Assembly: GCF_005780165.1 (NCBI RefSeq)
Contig: NZ_VAUV01000002.1
Location: forward strand, 124,001-188,000
Length of the DNA: 64,000 bases
Direction: 5' to 3'
Source of the DNA: Phragmitibacter flavus
GTDB lineage: Bacteria; Verrucomicrobiota; Verrucomicrobiia; Verrucomicrobiales; Verrucomicrobiaceae
Positions within the stretch are counted from its first letter, which is position 1. Each line of letters begins with the position of its first letter. The notes beneath the pieces are model-generated. The model ran no database searches and had not been told where the DNA came from. It worked only from the letters and a program-made list of their open reading frames with translations. The translations under genes were made by a program, and so were the position numbers. This document shows, piece by piece, positions 43,001 through 51,573 of this stretch.

Positions 43001-44042
43001 CTCCATACAGCGAGCGTAGGTAAAAGCCGCCATTCTCCGGGTAACCGCTGGTGTAGGCATTCTGGATGTAGACGGAAGATTCGTTGGTAGAGCGAGCGAT
43101 CTTGAAGCCGTGCCGGTAAGCGTAAGGCCGGTAGTCACCGGAACGATTCTCAAAATCCAACAAACGGCTGCCATCACTGGAAGTCGAGGTCGCGGCGTCT
43201 GCCTGGATGAGTGAGGTCAAAGCGCTTGGCACCGAAGGTCCGTTGTCATTGTCCTGCCACCAATTTTGAGTTTCGGGATCAAGGAACCGCTGGGCTTCGG
43301 GCACCCAAATGAGTTCTTTGGCGCTTCCGAGGGTCTCCTGGGTGAAGACGAGATAATCGGGTTCTGCCCGGGCGAGGAGTTTGGTGGCGCGATCCACGGC
43401 GTCGATCGAGCCGTTCCCCACGGATACGAGGTGGATATTTGAATTGGGCAGAGTTTTGAGAATGCGGTAGCCGAATTGATTGAGCCGAGTTTGAAAAGCA
43501 TCTGAACTCTCATCGGCTTCTGGAGTGATCAGAACGTGGTCGGCAACGAAGGCAGACTCCTGACGCAAGTTCTCAGCGACGGGTGAGTCGCCGGAAAAAT
43601 TTTGGCGCACGACGACGGTGGGATATTTGCCGGTGGTTTTGACCAGGGTGTCGACCCGCGTGGATTGGCCGCCAGTGGCAGAGGTTTTCTGAACTTTGAC
43701 GATTTCGGTGGCGCGCAGTCGACGGAAAGTGTCGCTGACGATGATTCGATTTGACTGGTTGGTTTGTGCGGTTGGGGCAGGCGCAATCGTGGTCGCGGGT
43801 GGTTTGGCGGCTTCGGTTGAGGAGACTGCGCTGGCTCCCGTGATAACTTGATCGGGCAAATTAGGATGATTGGTGGCCGTTGGTGGGATGGGGCTCTGAC
43901 GTGCCGAAGGTGCTGCATCCTGCCTTTGTTGTTGGGATGCATCATGTTTCCACAATGACAAAAAAGCTATGGCTGCCAAAAGCGGGATGATTGCTACCAG
44001 CAAAATCCACCGCGACAATTTGAATCGAAATCTAGTTTTCAT
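40050..44042 (-). CDS. very large S8 (subtilisin-type) serine protease with choice-of-anchor-type domain
   Basis: A 1330-residue protein. An N-terminal membrane helix (WILLVAIIPLLAAIAFLSLW) precedes a long region with PVPPTLPVIYDVNWDEAPH-type beta sequence and a repeated immunoglobulin-like section (LTFPTVALGSSVTRLIEFRN, about residues 660-780) that resembles a choice-of-anchor domain. The protease core has Asp in VAVIDTGVSLSHPDL (about 849), His in GHGTHVSGTIAALG (about 905) and Ser in YSGTSMAAPHVTG (about 1062). The C-terminal part carries an ADPDNDGISNLLEFALAL motif seen in calcium-binding tails. It is a single-gene unit, divergent from the helicase gene. Confidence 0.9.
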   Translation of the reverse strand: MKTRFRFKLSRWILLVAIIPLLAAIAFLSLWKHDASQQQRQDAAPSARQSPIPPTATNHPNLPDQVITGASAVSSTEAAKPPATTIAPAPTAQTNQSNRIIVSDTFRRLRATEIVKVQKTSATGGQSTRVDTLVKTTGKYPTVVVRQNFSGDSPVAENLRQESAFVADHVLITPEADESSDAFQTRLNQFGYRILKTLPNSNIHLVSVGNGSIDAVDRATKLLARAEPDYLVFTQETLGSAKELIWVPEAQRFLDPETQNWWQDNDNGPSVPSALTSLIQADAATSTSSDGSRLLDFENRSGDYRPYAYRHGFKIARSTNESSVYIQNAYTSGYPENGGFYLRSLYGDLDTDFEHKDGLPFKAHSVDLAEYSTVFPTPKTVRVTGTKQDGTTVFTQFTTDGIIDGAGPQKDFQTFQFPASFDSLVKLRFSDQPFMLDNLLVTLNGQETPPPVPPTLPVIYDVNWDEAPHVIGQVSAVGGHHAPSSLNFGNPIVRETFGVLNNRPLELIDGGNSSNYSQPRFDLKLNAKTYRVEFDLTSLDNSDSTSVFFDGITNFVRFTFSPSSISMHGGSLVSIPFSASALNRVVIDVNLTTNTYTLQLNNQTPVTGSITSVLADVAAIRFSTSDGGTQGGSAIDNVRISAFQIGEQTTAPIATVFPSAGLTFPTVALGSSVTRLIEFRNAGLSPLTLQVLSISDPQFSLDAPLPAQLGAGQPFFLSTRFTPTTTGSPTAELRVATNDPNKPIVTIPLSGTVQTPPRISLEPAHLRVNMVADTKGTERFTIRNTGTSPLNWQIIRLQPTGGGTPAPRNTNDPQLPFLWGMLSSLQGGIDAQAAWNQNTGSANITVAVIDTGVSLSHPDLAANIKQNSAEIAGNQIDDDHNGFVDDVRGWNFYSDTSNADDVNGHGTHVSGTIAALGNNATGVVGVSWNSKVLPVQFLSAGGSGYTSDAIASVDYARQRGARLINASWGGGGFSSYLQQSIQNFCATNNGLFVAAAGNQGTNNDSAPHYPSNYTTAGIISVASTTKSSQLSSFSNYGKISVDLAAPGSDIISCLPGARYASYSGTSMAAPHVTGAAALLMSANPDYPNHQVKSYLMVSTDYPPALNQKVASDGRLNVYQSLRKMPETWINPLTTSGTVGPGLASSIDLEVNTFGLAPGTYNILLALATNDPDRLSLQLPVELKVVAPNALATWRNLNFAPNQLLHLESEETLWSDYADPDNDGISNLLEFALALAPRQSDSMSKAMSLNPPGESGAKLIVTTRTQLGPVSIVPEWSTNLHPDSWSSSGIIMDEVSADPIKGTTTWEITLDPSLGNPPSAFFRVRADSNGN

Positions 44043-44203
44043 GGCGGCGGAGATGAGGAAATGGATCGCTCGAGCTGGGGCGCATCGAATTCATGGCAGG
44101 AAATAAGTTTTAGGTCAACCTACAATTGAGGAGTAGGTGCGGATGTAACAATCCGCAGTCTGGCGTTGCTCATCTTTTGTGAGAGGTGAAGAGTGGATGT
44201 TCC

Positions 44204-46756
44204 ATGTCCGACCACCCTCTTTTGCGCCGACTTCCTGAATCGCCGGATTGTTCCAATGACGAATTGTTGGACAGGTTTCTGGATTATGTGATGGAGAAAA
44301 AACTGGAGCTTTACCCGGCGCAGGAGGAGGCGATTCTTGAACTGTTTGAGGACAAGCATGTCATCTTGAACACACCGACGGGATCGGGGAAGTCGCTGGT
44401 CGCAACGGCTTTGCATTTTCGATCTTTGGCGAAGAAGCGGAGGTCGGTTTATACCTGTCCGATCAAGGCATTGGTGAACGAGAAGTTTCTCGCGCTGTGT
44501 CGGGATTTCGGGCCGGATCAGGTGGGGATGGCGACGGGGGATGCAACGGTGAACCGGGATGCGCCGATCCTTTGCTGCACGGCGGAGATTTTGGCAAATT
44601 ATGCTTTGGGCAACGGCAGTGAGGCACCGTTTGGGGAAGTGATCATGGACGAGTTTCATTATTACTCGGATCAGGAGCGCGGGGTGGCGTGGCAGGTGCC
44701 GTTGCTGACGATGAGCAAGTCGCGGTTTTTGTTGATGTCGGCGACCATGGGTTCGACGGAGTTTTTTCAGAAGGAGTTGACGAGGCTGACGGGCGCGGAG
44801 GCCGTGATTGTTTCGTCAAGGGATCGCCCGGTGCCGTTGGAGTTTAGTTATGTGGAGTCATCGGTGGATGTCACCTTGCAAGAGTTGATTGGCGAGAGAA
44901 AGGCTCCGGTCTATCTGGTGCATTTCACGCAGAACGATGCGGCACAGGCGGCACAGGACTTGATGAGCCTTAACTTCTGTTCGGCGGAGGAGAAGTTATC
45001 CATCAAAGAGTATCTGGTGGGGGTGAAGTTCACGAGTCCTTATGGCAAGGAAGTGAAGAAATACCTGAGTCATGGGATCGGGATCCATCATGCGGGATTG
45101 TTGCCGAAGTATCGGGTGTTGGTGGAGCAGCTGGCTCAGCGCGGATTGTTGAAGGTGATTTGTGGAACGGATACGTTGGGAGTGGGGGTGAATGTGCCGA
45201 TTCGCACGGTGTTGTTTACCAAGTTGAGCAAATATGGCGGACAGAAAGTGGCGACGTTGTCGGCGCGGGATTTTCATCAGATCTCGGGTCGCGCAGGAAG
45301 AAAAGGATTTGATGATGTGGGGTTCGTGGTGGCACAGGCACCTGAGCATGTGATCGAGAATGCGAAGATGGATGCGAAAGCGGCGGGCGATCCGAAGAAG
45401 TTGAAGAAGATGGTGAAGAAAAAACCACCGGAAGGTTTTGTTGGGTGGAATGAGGAGACGTTCAAAAAGTTGCAGGGGGCGGCGCCGGAGCCGTTGGTTT
45501 CGAGGTTTCAGGTTACGCACGGGATGTTGCTGGAGGTGTTGAGCCGGGATGGTGATGGGTGTGCGGCGATGCAGCAGATCATTCGGGATTCGCATGAGAC
45601 GGCGGCGCAGAAGAAAAAACATCGGGCGCGGGCCTGGGAGTTGTTTCGGGCGTTGATCAATCGGAAGATCATTGAGATCCTGCCGAAGTCGGAGCAAGTG
45701 AAGGGTGGAAGGAAGTTGCGGGTGAATGTCGAGTTACAGCAGGATTTTTCGCTGAACTATTCGTTGTCGTTGTATCTCATTGACACGCTGGCGTTGATCG
45801 ATCCGGCGTCACCGACTTATGCGGCAGATATCCTCACGCTTTGCGAGTCGATCATGGAAAATCCGGATCTACTTTTGCGCAGGCAACTTAGCAAGGTGAA
45901 GGACGAAGCGATGGCGGCGATGAAGGAGGAGGGGATTCCGTATGAGGAGAGGATCGCGCGATTGGAGGAGTTGGAATATCCCAAACCTTGCCGGGATTTT
46001 ATTTACAACACGTTCAATGCTTTTTCTGAAGCGCATCCGTGGGTGGGGCAGGAAAACATTCGACCGAAGAGCATTGCGCGGGAGATGTTCGAGAATTTTC
46101 GGGGATTTGCGGATTACATCAATGACTATGAGCTGCATCGGGCGGAAGGGGTGTTACTGAGACATATTTCCGGGGTGCACAAGATTCTTGCGCAGACGGT
46201 GCCGGACCGGTTCAAAACAGAGCCGGTGCAGGAAATGGAAGCTTGGCTGGCGGGAGTGTTGCGTGGGACGGACTCGAGTTTGTTGGATGAGTGGGAGCGT
46301 TTGCGTGATCCGAACTGGAAGCCTGATGAAGACGAGGATGAGAAGAAAAAAGACGAGGTGGTGGATGTAACACGGAACAAACGGGAGTTTACGGCATTGG
46401 TGAGGACGGAGATCTTCCGGTTCATGAAGGGGTTAATCGGCGGCAGTCCGGGCGCGGCGTTGAAGATGGTGGGATCGGTGTTGAAGGAGGAGGTGTTGCT
46501 AACGGCGCTGGATGACTATCTTGACGGGCATGAGCGGATTTGTCTGGATAATGAGGCGCGCAATGGTCGGCATACTTATGTGGAGGTTGCGGAGGATGTG
46601 AAGAGTTGGAGGGTTTGTCAGGTATTGGTAGACCCCGAGGGGTTGAATGACTGGCAGTTGGAGTTTCGAGTGGACCTGGTGTTGGCGAGGGAGGAGGGGA
46701 AGGTGTCGTTGATGTTGCAATCGATGGCTCCCGTGCATGAATTTAAGGTGGAGTGA
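44204..46756 (+). CDS. Ski2-like DEAD/DEAH-box RNA helicase (DUF3516 C-terminus)
   Basis: An 850-residue helicase. Walker A is TPTGSGKS (residues 57-64), the DExH box reads DEFHYY (about 149), motif III is MSATMGS, and [13 protein letters not shown] (about 360) is motif VI. The C-terminal half matches the DUF3516 region found with this helicase type. Such proteins unwind RNA and some act in RNA decay. It is followed 6 bases later by an AlkD-like gene, so both are likely transcribed together. Start ATG 44204 ([13 protein letters not shown]) is preferred over 44186. Confidence 0.9.
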   Translation: MSDHPLLRRLPESPDCSNDELLDRFLDYVMEKKLELYPAQEEAILELFEDKHVILNTPTGSGKSLVATALHFRSLAKKRRSVYTCPIKALVNEKFLALCRDFGPDQVGMATGDATVNRDAPILCCTAEILANYALGNGSEAPFGEVIMDEFHYYSDQERGVAWQVPLLTMSKSRFLLMSATMGSTEFFQKELTRLTGAEAVIVSSRDRPVPLEFSYVESSVDVTLQELIGERKAPVYLVHFTQNDAAQAAQDLMSLNFCSAEEKLSIKEYLVGVKFTSPYGKEVKKYLSHGIGIHHAGLLPKYRVLVEQLAQRGLLKVICGTDTLGVGVNVPIRTVLFTKLSKYGGQKVATLSARDFHQISGRAGRKGFDDVGFVVAQAPEHVIENAKMDAKAAGDPKKLKKMVKKKPPEGFVGWNEETFKKLQGAAPEPLVSRFQVTHGMLLEVLSRDGDGCAAMQQIIRDSHETAAQKKKHRARAWELFRALINRKIIEILPKSEQVKGGRKLRVNVELQQDFSLNYSLSLYLIDTLALIDPASPTYAADILTLCESIMENPDLLLRRQLSKVKDEAMAAMKEEGIPYEERIARLEELEYPKPCRDFIYNTFNAFSEAHPWVGQENIRPKSIAREMFENFRGFADYINDYELHRAEGVLLRHISGVHKILAQTVPDRFKTEPVQEMEAWLAGVLRGTDSSLLDEWERLRDPNWKPDEDEDEKKKDEVVDVTRNKREFTALVRTEIFRFMKGLIGGSPGAALKMVGSVLKEEVLLTALDDYLDGHERICLDNEARNGRHTYVEVAEDVKSWRVCQVLVDPEGLNDWQLEFRVDLVLAREEGKVSLMLQSMAPVHEFKVE

Positions 46757-46762
46757 TGGGTT

Positions 46763-47512
46763 ATGAAAAAGAAGGGAGCAACTACAGTCGAGACGGAATG
46801 GACCGCCAGGCAGCTTGAAGAAGCGGTGGCAACGATCCTGATTTGGTTGGAGGAGCATCGCAGTGACAACGTGCGTGCGGGGATGGCGAGATATGCAATT
46901 CCTGCGGAGAAGGCGTTGGGAATTTCGGTCGGTGACTTGCGGCGATATGCGAAGCTGTTGGGGCGGGATCAGAGGTTAAGTGAGGCGCTATGGAAAACGG
47001 ATGTTTATGAGGCGAGGATGCTAGCCGTTTTTGTGGGTGATCCCTTGAAAGTAAGTGCGAAGGTGATGGATGAGTGGTGTGGGGATTTTGATAGCTGGGC
47101 GATTTGCGACACGGCCTGTTTTCATTTGTTTGATCAGACGCCGCATGCGTTGAAGAAGATTTTTAAGTGGGCGAAGGAGAAAGGGGAGTTTCAGAAAAGA
47201 GCGGCGTTTGCGTTGCTGGCGAGTGCGGGAGATTTGTCGGTGGAAGAGAATTTGAGGTGTTTGCCGCTGATTGGGAAAGCGGCGGGTGATGAGCGGAATT
47301 TTGTGAAGAAAGGGGTAAGTTGGGCGTTGCGGGCGATGGGGAGTCGGCATGCAACGTTGCATGCGGCGGCGCTTGAAATGGCCGAACGGCTGGTGGAATC
47401 GGAAAGTGCGTCGGCGCGATGGATTGGAAGGGATGCGTTGAGATTTCTGAAGAGTGCGGCGACGTTGAGGCGATTGGAGGCGAAATCGCGGGCGAGCAGG
47501 GTGGCGGTGTGA
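46763..47512 (+). CDS. DNA alkylation repair (AlkD-like, HEAT-repeat) protein
   Basis: A 249-residue alpha-helical protein of AlkD-like type: MARYAIPAEKALGISVGDLRR, the central EARMLAVFVGDPLKVSAKVM and DEWCGDFDSWAICDTACFHL motif, and a series of HEAT-like helices afterwards. AlkD proteins excise alkylated bases such as 7-methylguanine from DNA. The catalytic Asp and Trp are plausibly those in DFDSWAICD. It lies 6 bases downstream of the helicase gene. The SOS-like box was not seen here. Confidence 0.88.
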   Translation: MKKKGATTVETEWTARQLEEAVATILIWLEEHRSDNVRAGMARYAIPAEKALGISVGDLRRYAKLLGRDQRLSEALWKTDVYEARMLAVFVGDPLKVSAKVMDEWCGDFDSWAICDTACFHLFDQTPHALKKIFKWAKEKGEFQKRAAFALLASAGDLSVEENLRCLPLIGKAAGDERNFVKKGVSWALRAMGSRHATLHAAALEMAERLVESESASARWIGRDALRFLKSAATLRRLEAKSRASRVAV

Positions 47513-47571
47513 TGGCTGCCGACCGTTGTGAGGACATTCATCCCTCCTACACCCAGACGCAAAATCTGAGT

Positions 47572-48570
47572 TTATGATCGGAGCCAGATGTTGCGGTAGC
47601 GGACCGGGTCGCCGTGGTTTTGTAGGTAAATGGGACCAGGGGTGGGAGTTTCGGTTTTGATGGGGGAGGACCCGGTGGGGCCGGGAATTTCCTGGTTTTC
47701 GTGAATGAGGACACCGTTGTGTTTGACGGTGACTTTGGCGTTGGCGGTCTTTTTGCCTTCGGCATCGAATTTCGCGGCGGTGAAGTCGATGTCGTAGGTT
47801 TGCCAGCTGAGGGGCGGGTAACACATGTTGACTTTGGGAACGGCGATTTTGTAGAGGCCGCCACATTCGTTGTCTTTGCCTTCGAGGCCGAAGCTGTCGA
47901 GCATCTGGATTTCATATCGTCCCTGGAGGTAGATGCCGCTGTTACCGCGTTTTTGGCCGCGCCCGGTGGGGGTGTAGGGGAGGCGGAATTCGAGATGGAG
48001 GGAGAAGTCGTTGAAGAGGTCGGTGCTGGTGGCGCCTTGCGTGAGGAGACCGTCTTCCGTGACGTTGGATTTGATGAAGCGGTTGATGTCTTTGCCGTCG
48101 AAGAGAACTTGGGCACCGGTTGGAGGGGTTGCGTTGAGGGTGGGGGATTCACGGGTGACGCGGTCGAGCTCCATGAGGCTTTTGCCGTGGGGATCGGTGA
48201 CGAAGATCTTGTTGCCGTCGACTTCACCGACGTATTCTTCGGACCTGAAGATGACAGTGGTGTCGCCGGGATTGCGGCTGCCCTGGCGGCGATCGATTTT
48301 TGATTTGTCGCCATCCCAGCCCTCGCCGGGGAGACCACCATGATAAGAGACGGCTTCGAAGGTGTTGTCGCCGAGGGCGATGATTTGGACGGCGAATTTG
48401 CCGCCGTCGGGAGCGGTGCCGGTGTATTCGCCCTGAATGATGAAGTCGTCGTCGGTGCTGGCGGGATTGTCGTAGGCCTTGGGTGGCGGTGGTTTGGGAG
48501 CGTCTGGCGGTTTAGGGGCGGCGATGAGAGCGAAGGTGCCGAGAAGAAAGAGGAGCAGGGAGAGGCGCAT
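47572..48570 (-). CDS. DUF1080 (3-keto-disaccharide hydrolase-type) secreted protein
   Basis: A 332-residue protein with a signal peptide (MRLSLLLFLLGTFALIAA) and a Pro-rich start. The DUF1080 domain occupies the second half: PTGAQVLFDGKDINRFI, then GNSGIYLQGRYEIQMLDSFG, CGGLYKIAVPK and PIYLQNHGDPVRYRNIWLR. This is a concanavalin-like fold typical of Planctomycetes and Verrucomicrobiota. Some members hydrolyse 3-keto-glycosides. The N-terminal 140 residues form an extra domain that is not recognised. It is downstream of an NtrC-type regulator gene on the same strand. Confidence 0.9.
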   Translation of the reverse strand: MRLSLLLFLLGTFALIAAPKPPDAPKPPPPKAYDNPASTDDDFIIQGEYTGTAPDGGKFAVQIIALGDNTFEAVSYHGGLPGEGWDGDKSKIDRRQGSRNPGDTTVIFRSEEYVGEVDGNKIFVTDPHGKSLMELDRVTRESPTLNATPPTGAQVLFDGKDINRFIKSNVTEDGLLTQGATSTDLFNDFSLHLEFRLPYTPTGRGQKRGNSGIYLQGRYEIQMLDSFGLEGKDNECGGLYKIAVPKVNMCYPPLSWQTYDIDFTAAKFDAEGKKTANAKVTVKHNGVLIHENQEIPGPTGSSPIKTETPTPGPIYLQNHGDPVRYRNIWLRS

Positions 48571-48612
48571 CGGAGGGATACGCGGTAGGGCGGGAGGATT
48601 TTGCGGACGATG

Positions 48613-50004
48613 TCAGTCGGCGTCGGTGGAATTGAGGGCGAGCTTTTTGCGGAGGGTGGCGCGGTTCATTTGCAGGGCGCGGGCGAGCAGGGTGGGTTTG
48701 TGTTCATAGCGGGGGAGGAGGGCGGCGAGGAGTCGGTTTTCGAGTTCGTCGTGAAGAGAGTCATAGCTGGCGGGGTCGCTGTTGTCGTTGTTAGCGGTGA
48801 GCCGGGTGTCGAGCCACTGATGGAGAGCTTGGTCGATGAGATCGGAAGAGGGGGGAAGTGGGTGACGGAGTTCGCGAGGGAGGTGGGCAGGATGGAGGAT
48901 GTTGCTGGTGGAGGTGCTGACGGCGTATTCGAGGACGTTGCGGAGTTCGCGGACGTTGCCGGGCCAGGGGTGATTTTTGAGGAGGGTGAGGGTTTCTGCG
49001 GTTAGGGTGATGGGTCGGTGGGGACTGATGTGATGGAGAAGGTTTTGACAGAGAATGGGGAGATCGCCAAGGCGGTCGGCGAGGGGGGGGAGGGGGACTT
49101 CGAGGACACGCAGGCGGTAATACAAGTCTTCGCGAAAACGTTTTTCGGCGACGGCGCGGTTGAGGTTTTGATTGGTGGCGGCGATGAGGCGGAGGTCGAC
49201 GCTGAGGTCGTCGCGACCACCGACGCGGGTGAAGGTTTTTTCTTCGACGAAGCGGAGAAGTTTGACCTGGATGGAGAGGGGGATTTCGGCAATTTCGTCG
49301 AGGAACAGGGTGCCACCGGCGGCACGTTCGAGGTGGCCGGTTTTGGTGGTGAGGGCTCCGGTGAAGGCTCCTTTTTCGTGGCCGAAGAGTTCGGCTTCGA
49401 GAAGGGTTTCAGGGAGGCTGGCGCAGGAGAGGGTGATGAAGGGTTGCTGCTGACGAGGGCTGTGGTGGTGGATGACTTTGGCGGCGAGGGATTTGCCGAT
49501 CCCGGTGGGGCCAGTGATGAGGACGGGGGAGGATGAGGAGATGGCGTGGGCGATGGCGGCAAATGCGGGTTGCATGGCCGGAGAGTTGCCGACGAGTTGA
49601 GGAAGCTCGGAAAGGGCGGTGGTGGTTGCAGGGGGAAGGGTGGTGGGAGAGGGGAGGATCGAGTGGAGGGTTTGTTGGAGTTCGTGGAGGTCGAGGGGTT
49701 TGACGAGGTAGGCGGATGCGCCGCGTTTGCGGGCTTCGACGGCGTTGTGAAGGTTGCCGTGGGCGGTGATGATGAGAACGGGGAGATCGGGATGGTCGAG
49801 GCGGATGGTGTTGAGGACTTCGAGGCCGTTGTTGTCAGGAAGGCCGATGTCGAGGATCACGAGGGATGGGGTGGTTTGGTTGAGTTTCTGCAGGCCCATC
49901 GCGGCGGAGGCGCAGAGGATGGGATGCATTTGGAAGCGCTGGATGAACTGGCCGAGGGCGGCGGCGAGGGCGGCTTCGTCTTCGATGATGAGAACGGGAT
50001 GCAT
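48613..50004 (-). CDS. sigma-54-dependent response regulator (NtrC family)
   Basis: A 463-residue activator in canonical order: receiver (IIEDEAALAAALGQFI, phosphorylated Asp in VILDIGLPDNNG, Lys in YLVKPLDLHE), AAA+ domain (Walker A GPTGIGKS, the sigma-54 contact loop GAFTGA, GGTLFLDEIAEI, and NHPWPGNVRELRN), and a C-terminal Fis-type helix-turn-helix (LLARALQMNRATLRKKL). ATG 50004 (MHPVLIIEDE) is chosen over an upstream GTG at 50034. The partner sensor kinase is the next gene upstream (61-base gap). The likely target is the divergent TonB-dependent receptor with a sigma-54-like promoter. Confidence 0.93.
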   Translation of the reverse strand: MHPVLIIEDEAALAAALGQFIQRFQMHPILCASAAMGLQKLNQTTPSLVILDIGLPDNNGLEVLNTIRLDHPDLPVLIITAHGNLHNAVEARKRGASAYLVKPLDLHELQQTLHSILPSPTTLPPATTTALSELPQLVGNSPAMQPAFAAIAHAISSSSPVLITGPTGIGKSLAAKVIHHHSPRQQQPFITLSCASLPETLLEAELFGHEKGAFTGALTTKTGHLERAAGGTLFLDEIAEIPLSIQVKLLRFVEEKTFTRVGGRDDLSVDLRLIAATNQNLNRAVAEKRFREDLYYRLRVLEVPLPPLADRLGDLPILCQNLLHHISPHRPITLTAETLTLLKNHPWPGNVRELRNVLEYAVSTSTSNILHPAHLPRELRHPLPPSSDLIDQALHQWLDTRLTANNDNSDPASYDSLHDELENRLLAALLPRYEHKPTLLARALQMNRATLRKKLALNSTDAD

Positions 50005-50065
50005 GAGGTCAGAATGGGTGTTTGATTTGGCCACAAAAGATCACAAAGAACACAGAGTGGGGAAG

Positions 50066-51370
50066 CTAGGCTGGAAGAGAGATGGTGACGGAAGCACCTT
50101 GGGCGGGAGGAGTTCGGTTGGTGATGGTGAGGGTGCCGTGGTGGGCTTTGAGGATTTCGGAGACCACGCTGAGGCCGATGCCCATGCCGCCTTCCTTTTC
50201 ACTGAAGAAGAATTCGGCGTGGCGTTCGAGGGCGGCCGGGGAGAAACCGCCGCCGGTGTCGGTGAAGGTGAGGGTGGTTTGGTGGGAAGTGGACTGATGG
50301 ATGCCGGTGATGGTAAGGGTGCCGCCTTGGGGCATGGACTGGATGGCGTTGTTGATGAGGTTGTTGAAGACTTGCAGGAGCCGGCGTTGATCGGCTTCGA
50401 CGATGAGGTCGGTGGGGAGGTCAAGATCGATGGTGATCTGGGAATGTTGCGTTTGGGAAGCGTGGGATTGCAGAGATTGCTGGAGAAGGGTTTGGAGGTT
50501 GACTGCGGATTTGACGGGTGGGTCGGGTTTGCTGAGAAAGAGCCATTGGTTGACGAGGTCGCTGATGCGGTCGGCTTCGGTATTGATGAGGTGGGCAGCG
50601 GGGAGGTTGGCATCGAGGGCCGCGAGTTGGGCGTGCATTTTGATGGCACTGACGGGGTTTTGAATTTCGTGGGCGAGGGCGGCGGTCATGCGACCGAGGA
50701 CCGCGAGTTTTTCGGCTTGTTCCCGTTGCTGGCGCTCGTGTTTGAGGGCTTGGTTGGTGCGGAGAAAAGCGCGGGCGAGGTCGCCGATTTCGTCGTGACG
50801 GGATGCTTCTGGGAGATGGAGGGGATCGGCGGTTTCGATGGCCGGGAGTTGGCTGGCGAGGTTTTGAAGTGGTCGGACCAACCCGCGGGTGATGAGCCAG
50901 GCGAGCAGAAGGGCGACGCACCAGAAGGCGGCGAGGATGGCATAGGTGCGGGGTTGCATGACGGATCGCCAGGCGGTGAAGGCGGGTCGGGTGATGAAAA
51001 GATCGTGACCGGATGGAAGGGGAACGGCGACGGCCTCCATGCTGCCGCTGCGGTGACAATTGGCGTCTGCGGGGATGGTTGCAAGGTTGGGTGTGCTGGA
51101 CAGCCACAGTGGCTGGGGAACGAGGTTGCCATTGGAGCGAAAGTGGACCTGGATGCCGAGCACTTCGGTAAGCTGGCGCGCCATGCGGTCGGAGGCGGGC
51201 AGATTCATGCGACTGAGGAAGCTGGCGTTGGTGCGGGCGAGTTTTTCGAACTGGGCACGGTCTTCTCGGGTGAGGTTCCAGCCCATCCAGACAACGAGGG
51301 CGATGGTGCCAGTGAGGACGAAGGCGAAGAAGGGCAGGCTGATGCGCCATGGCAGCCGTGGGAGTGGCAT
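50066..51370 (-). CDS. sensor histidine kinase (NtrB/ZraS-type)
   Basis: A 434-residue kinase with two membrane helices (about 10-35 and 160-185) enclosing a periplasmic sensor loop of roughly 120 residues, a HAMP segment (LITRGLVRPLQNLASQLP), a His box LGRMTAALAHEIQNPVSAIK, N box NLINNAIQSMPQG and G boxes DTGGGFSP and GGMGIGLSVVSEI. The HEIQNP form of the His box is typical of NtrB-like kinases paired with sigma-54 activators, which is what follows. ATG 51370 is chosen; the frame runs to 51469. Confidence 0.92.
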   Translation of the reverse strand: MPLPRLPWRISLPFFAFVLTGTIALVVWMGWNLTREDRAQFEKLARTNASFLSRMNLPASDRMARQLTEVLGIQVHFRSNGNLVPQPLWLSSTPNLATIPADANCHRSGSMEAVAVPLPSGHDLFITRPAFTAWRSVMQPRTYAILAAFWCVALLLAWLITRGLVRPLQNLASQLPAIETADPLHLPEASRHDEIGDLARAFLRTNQALKHERQQREQAEKLAVLGRMTAALAHEIQNPVSAIKMHAQLAALDANLPAAHLINTEADRISDLVNQWLFLSKPDPPVKSAVNLQTLLQQSLQSHASQTQHSQITIDLDLPTDLIVEADQRRLLQVFNNLINNAIQSMPQGGTLTITGIHQSTSHQTTLTFTDTGGGFSPAALERHAEFFFSEKEGGMGIGLSVVSEILKAHHGTLTITNRTPPAQGASVTISLPA

Positions 51371-51531
51371 GAAGGTGTTTTGGGAGCGGGTTGAGCGGAT
51401 AAACTTTATCCATGGGAGGCTGACTTGTGAATGTTTTTTATCCATGATTTGAAAGGAAACGATGGACATTGAAAATTGTGAGTGAGCCGGAAGCTTAGTG
51501 AGAGTGGGGTTGCAGGCTTTGAGTGGTGGGG

Positions 51532-51547
51532 TGGCATGCTCTGTGCC
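51532..51547 (+). promoter_or_regulatory. candidate sigma-54 promoter for TonB-dependent receptor
   Basis: TGGCATGCTCTGTGCC matches TGGCAC-N5-TTGCW with the invariant GG and GC at the correct 10-base spacing; two of the ten informative bases differ. Transcription would start near 51557 and the receptor ATG is at 51574. The adjacent NtrC-type activator makes this assignment attractive. It is a short match by eye and could be chance. Confidence 0.4.
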
Positions 51548-51573
51548 TTACCGCGCGGCGCTTACCTCACCCT

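Noticed and set aside
46763-47512. A third LexA-type box before the AlkD-like gene
   Set aside because: The gene is only 6 bases after the helicase gene and no GTTC-N4-GAAC motif is visible in front of the pair.
49754-51394. 546-codon plus-strand open frame opposite the sensor kinase and regulator genes
   Set aside because: Same shadow effect. The minus-strand frame carries all kinase and receiver motifs.
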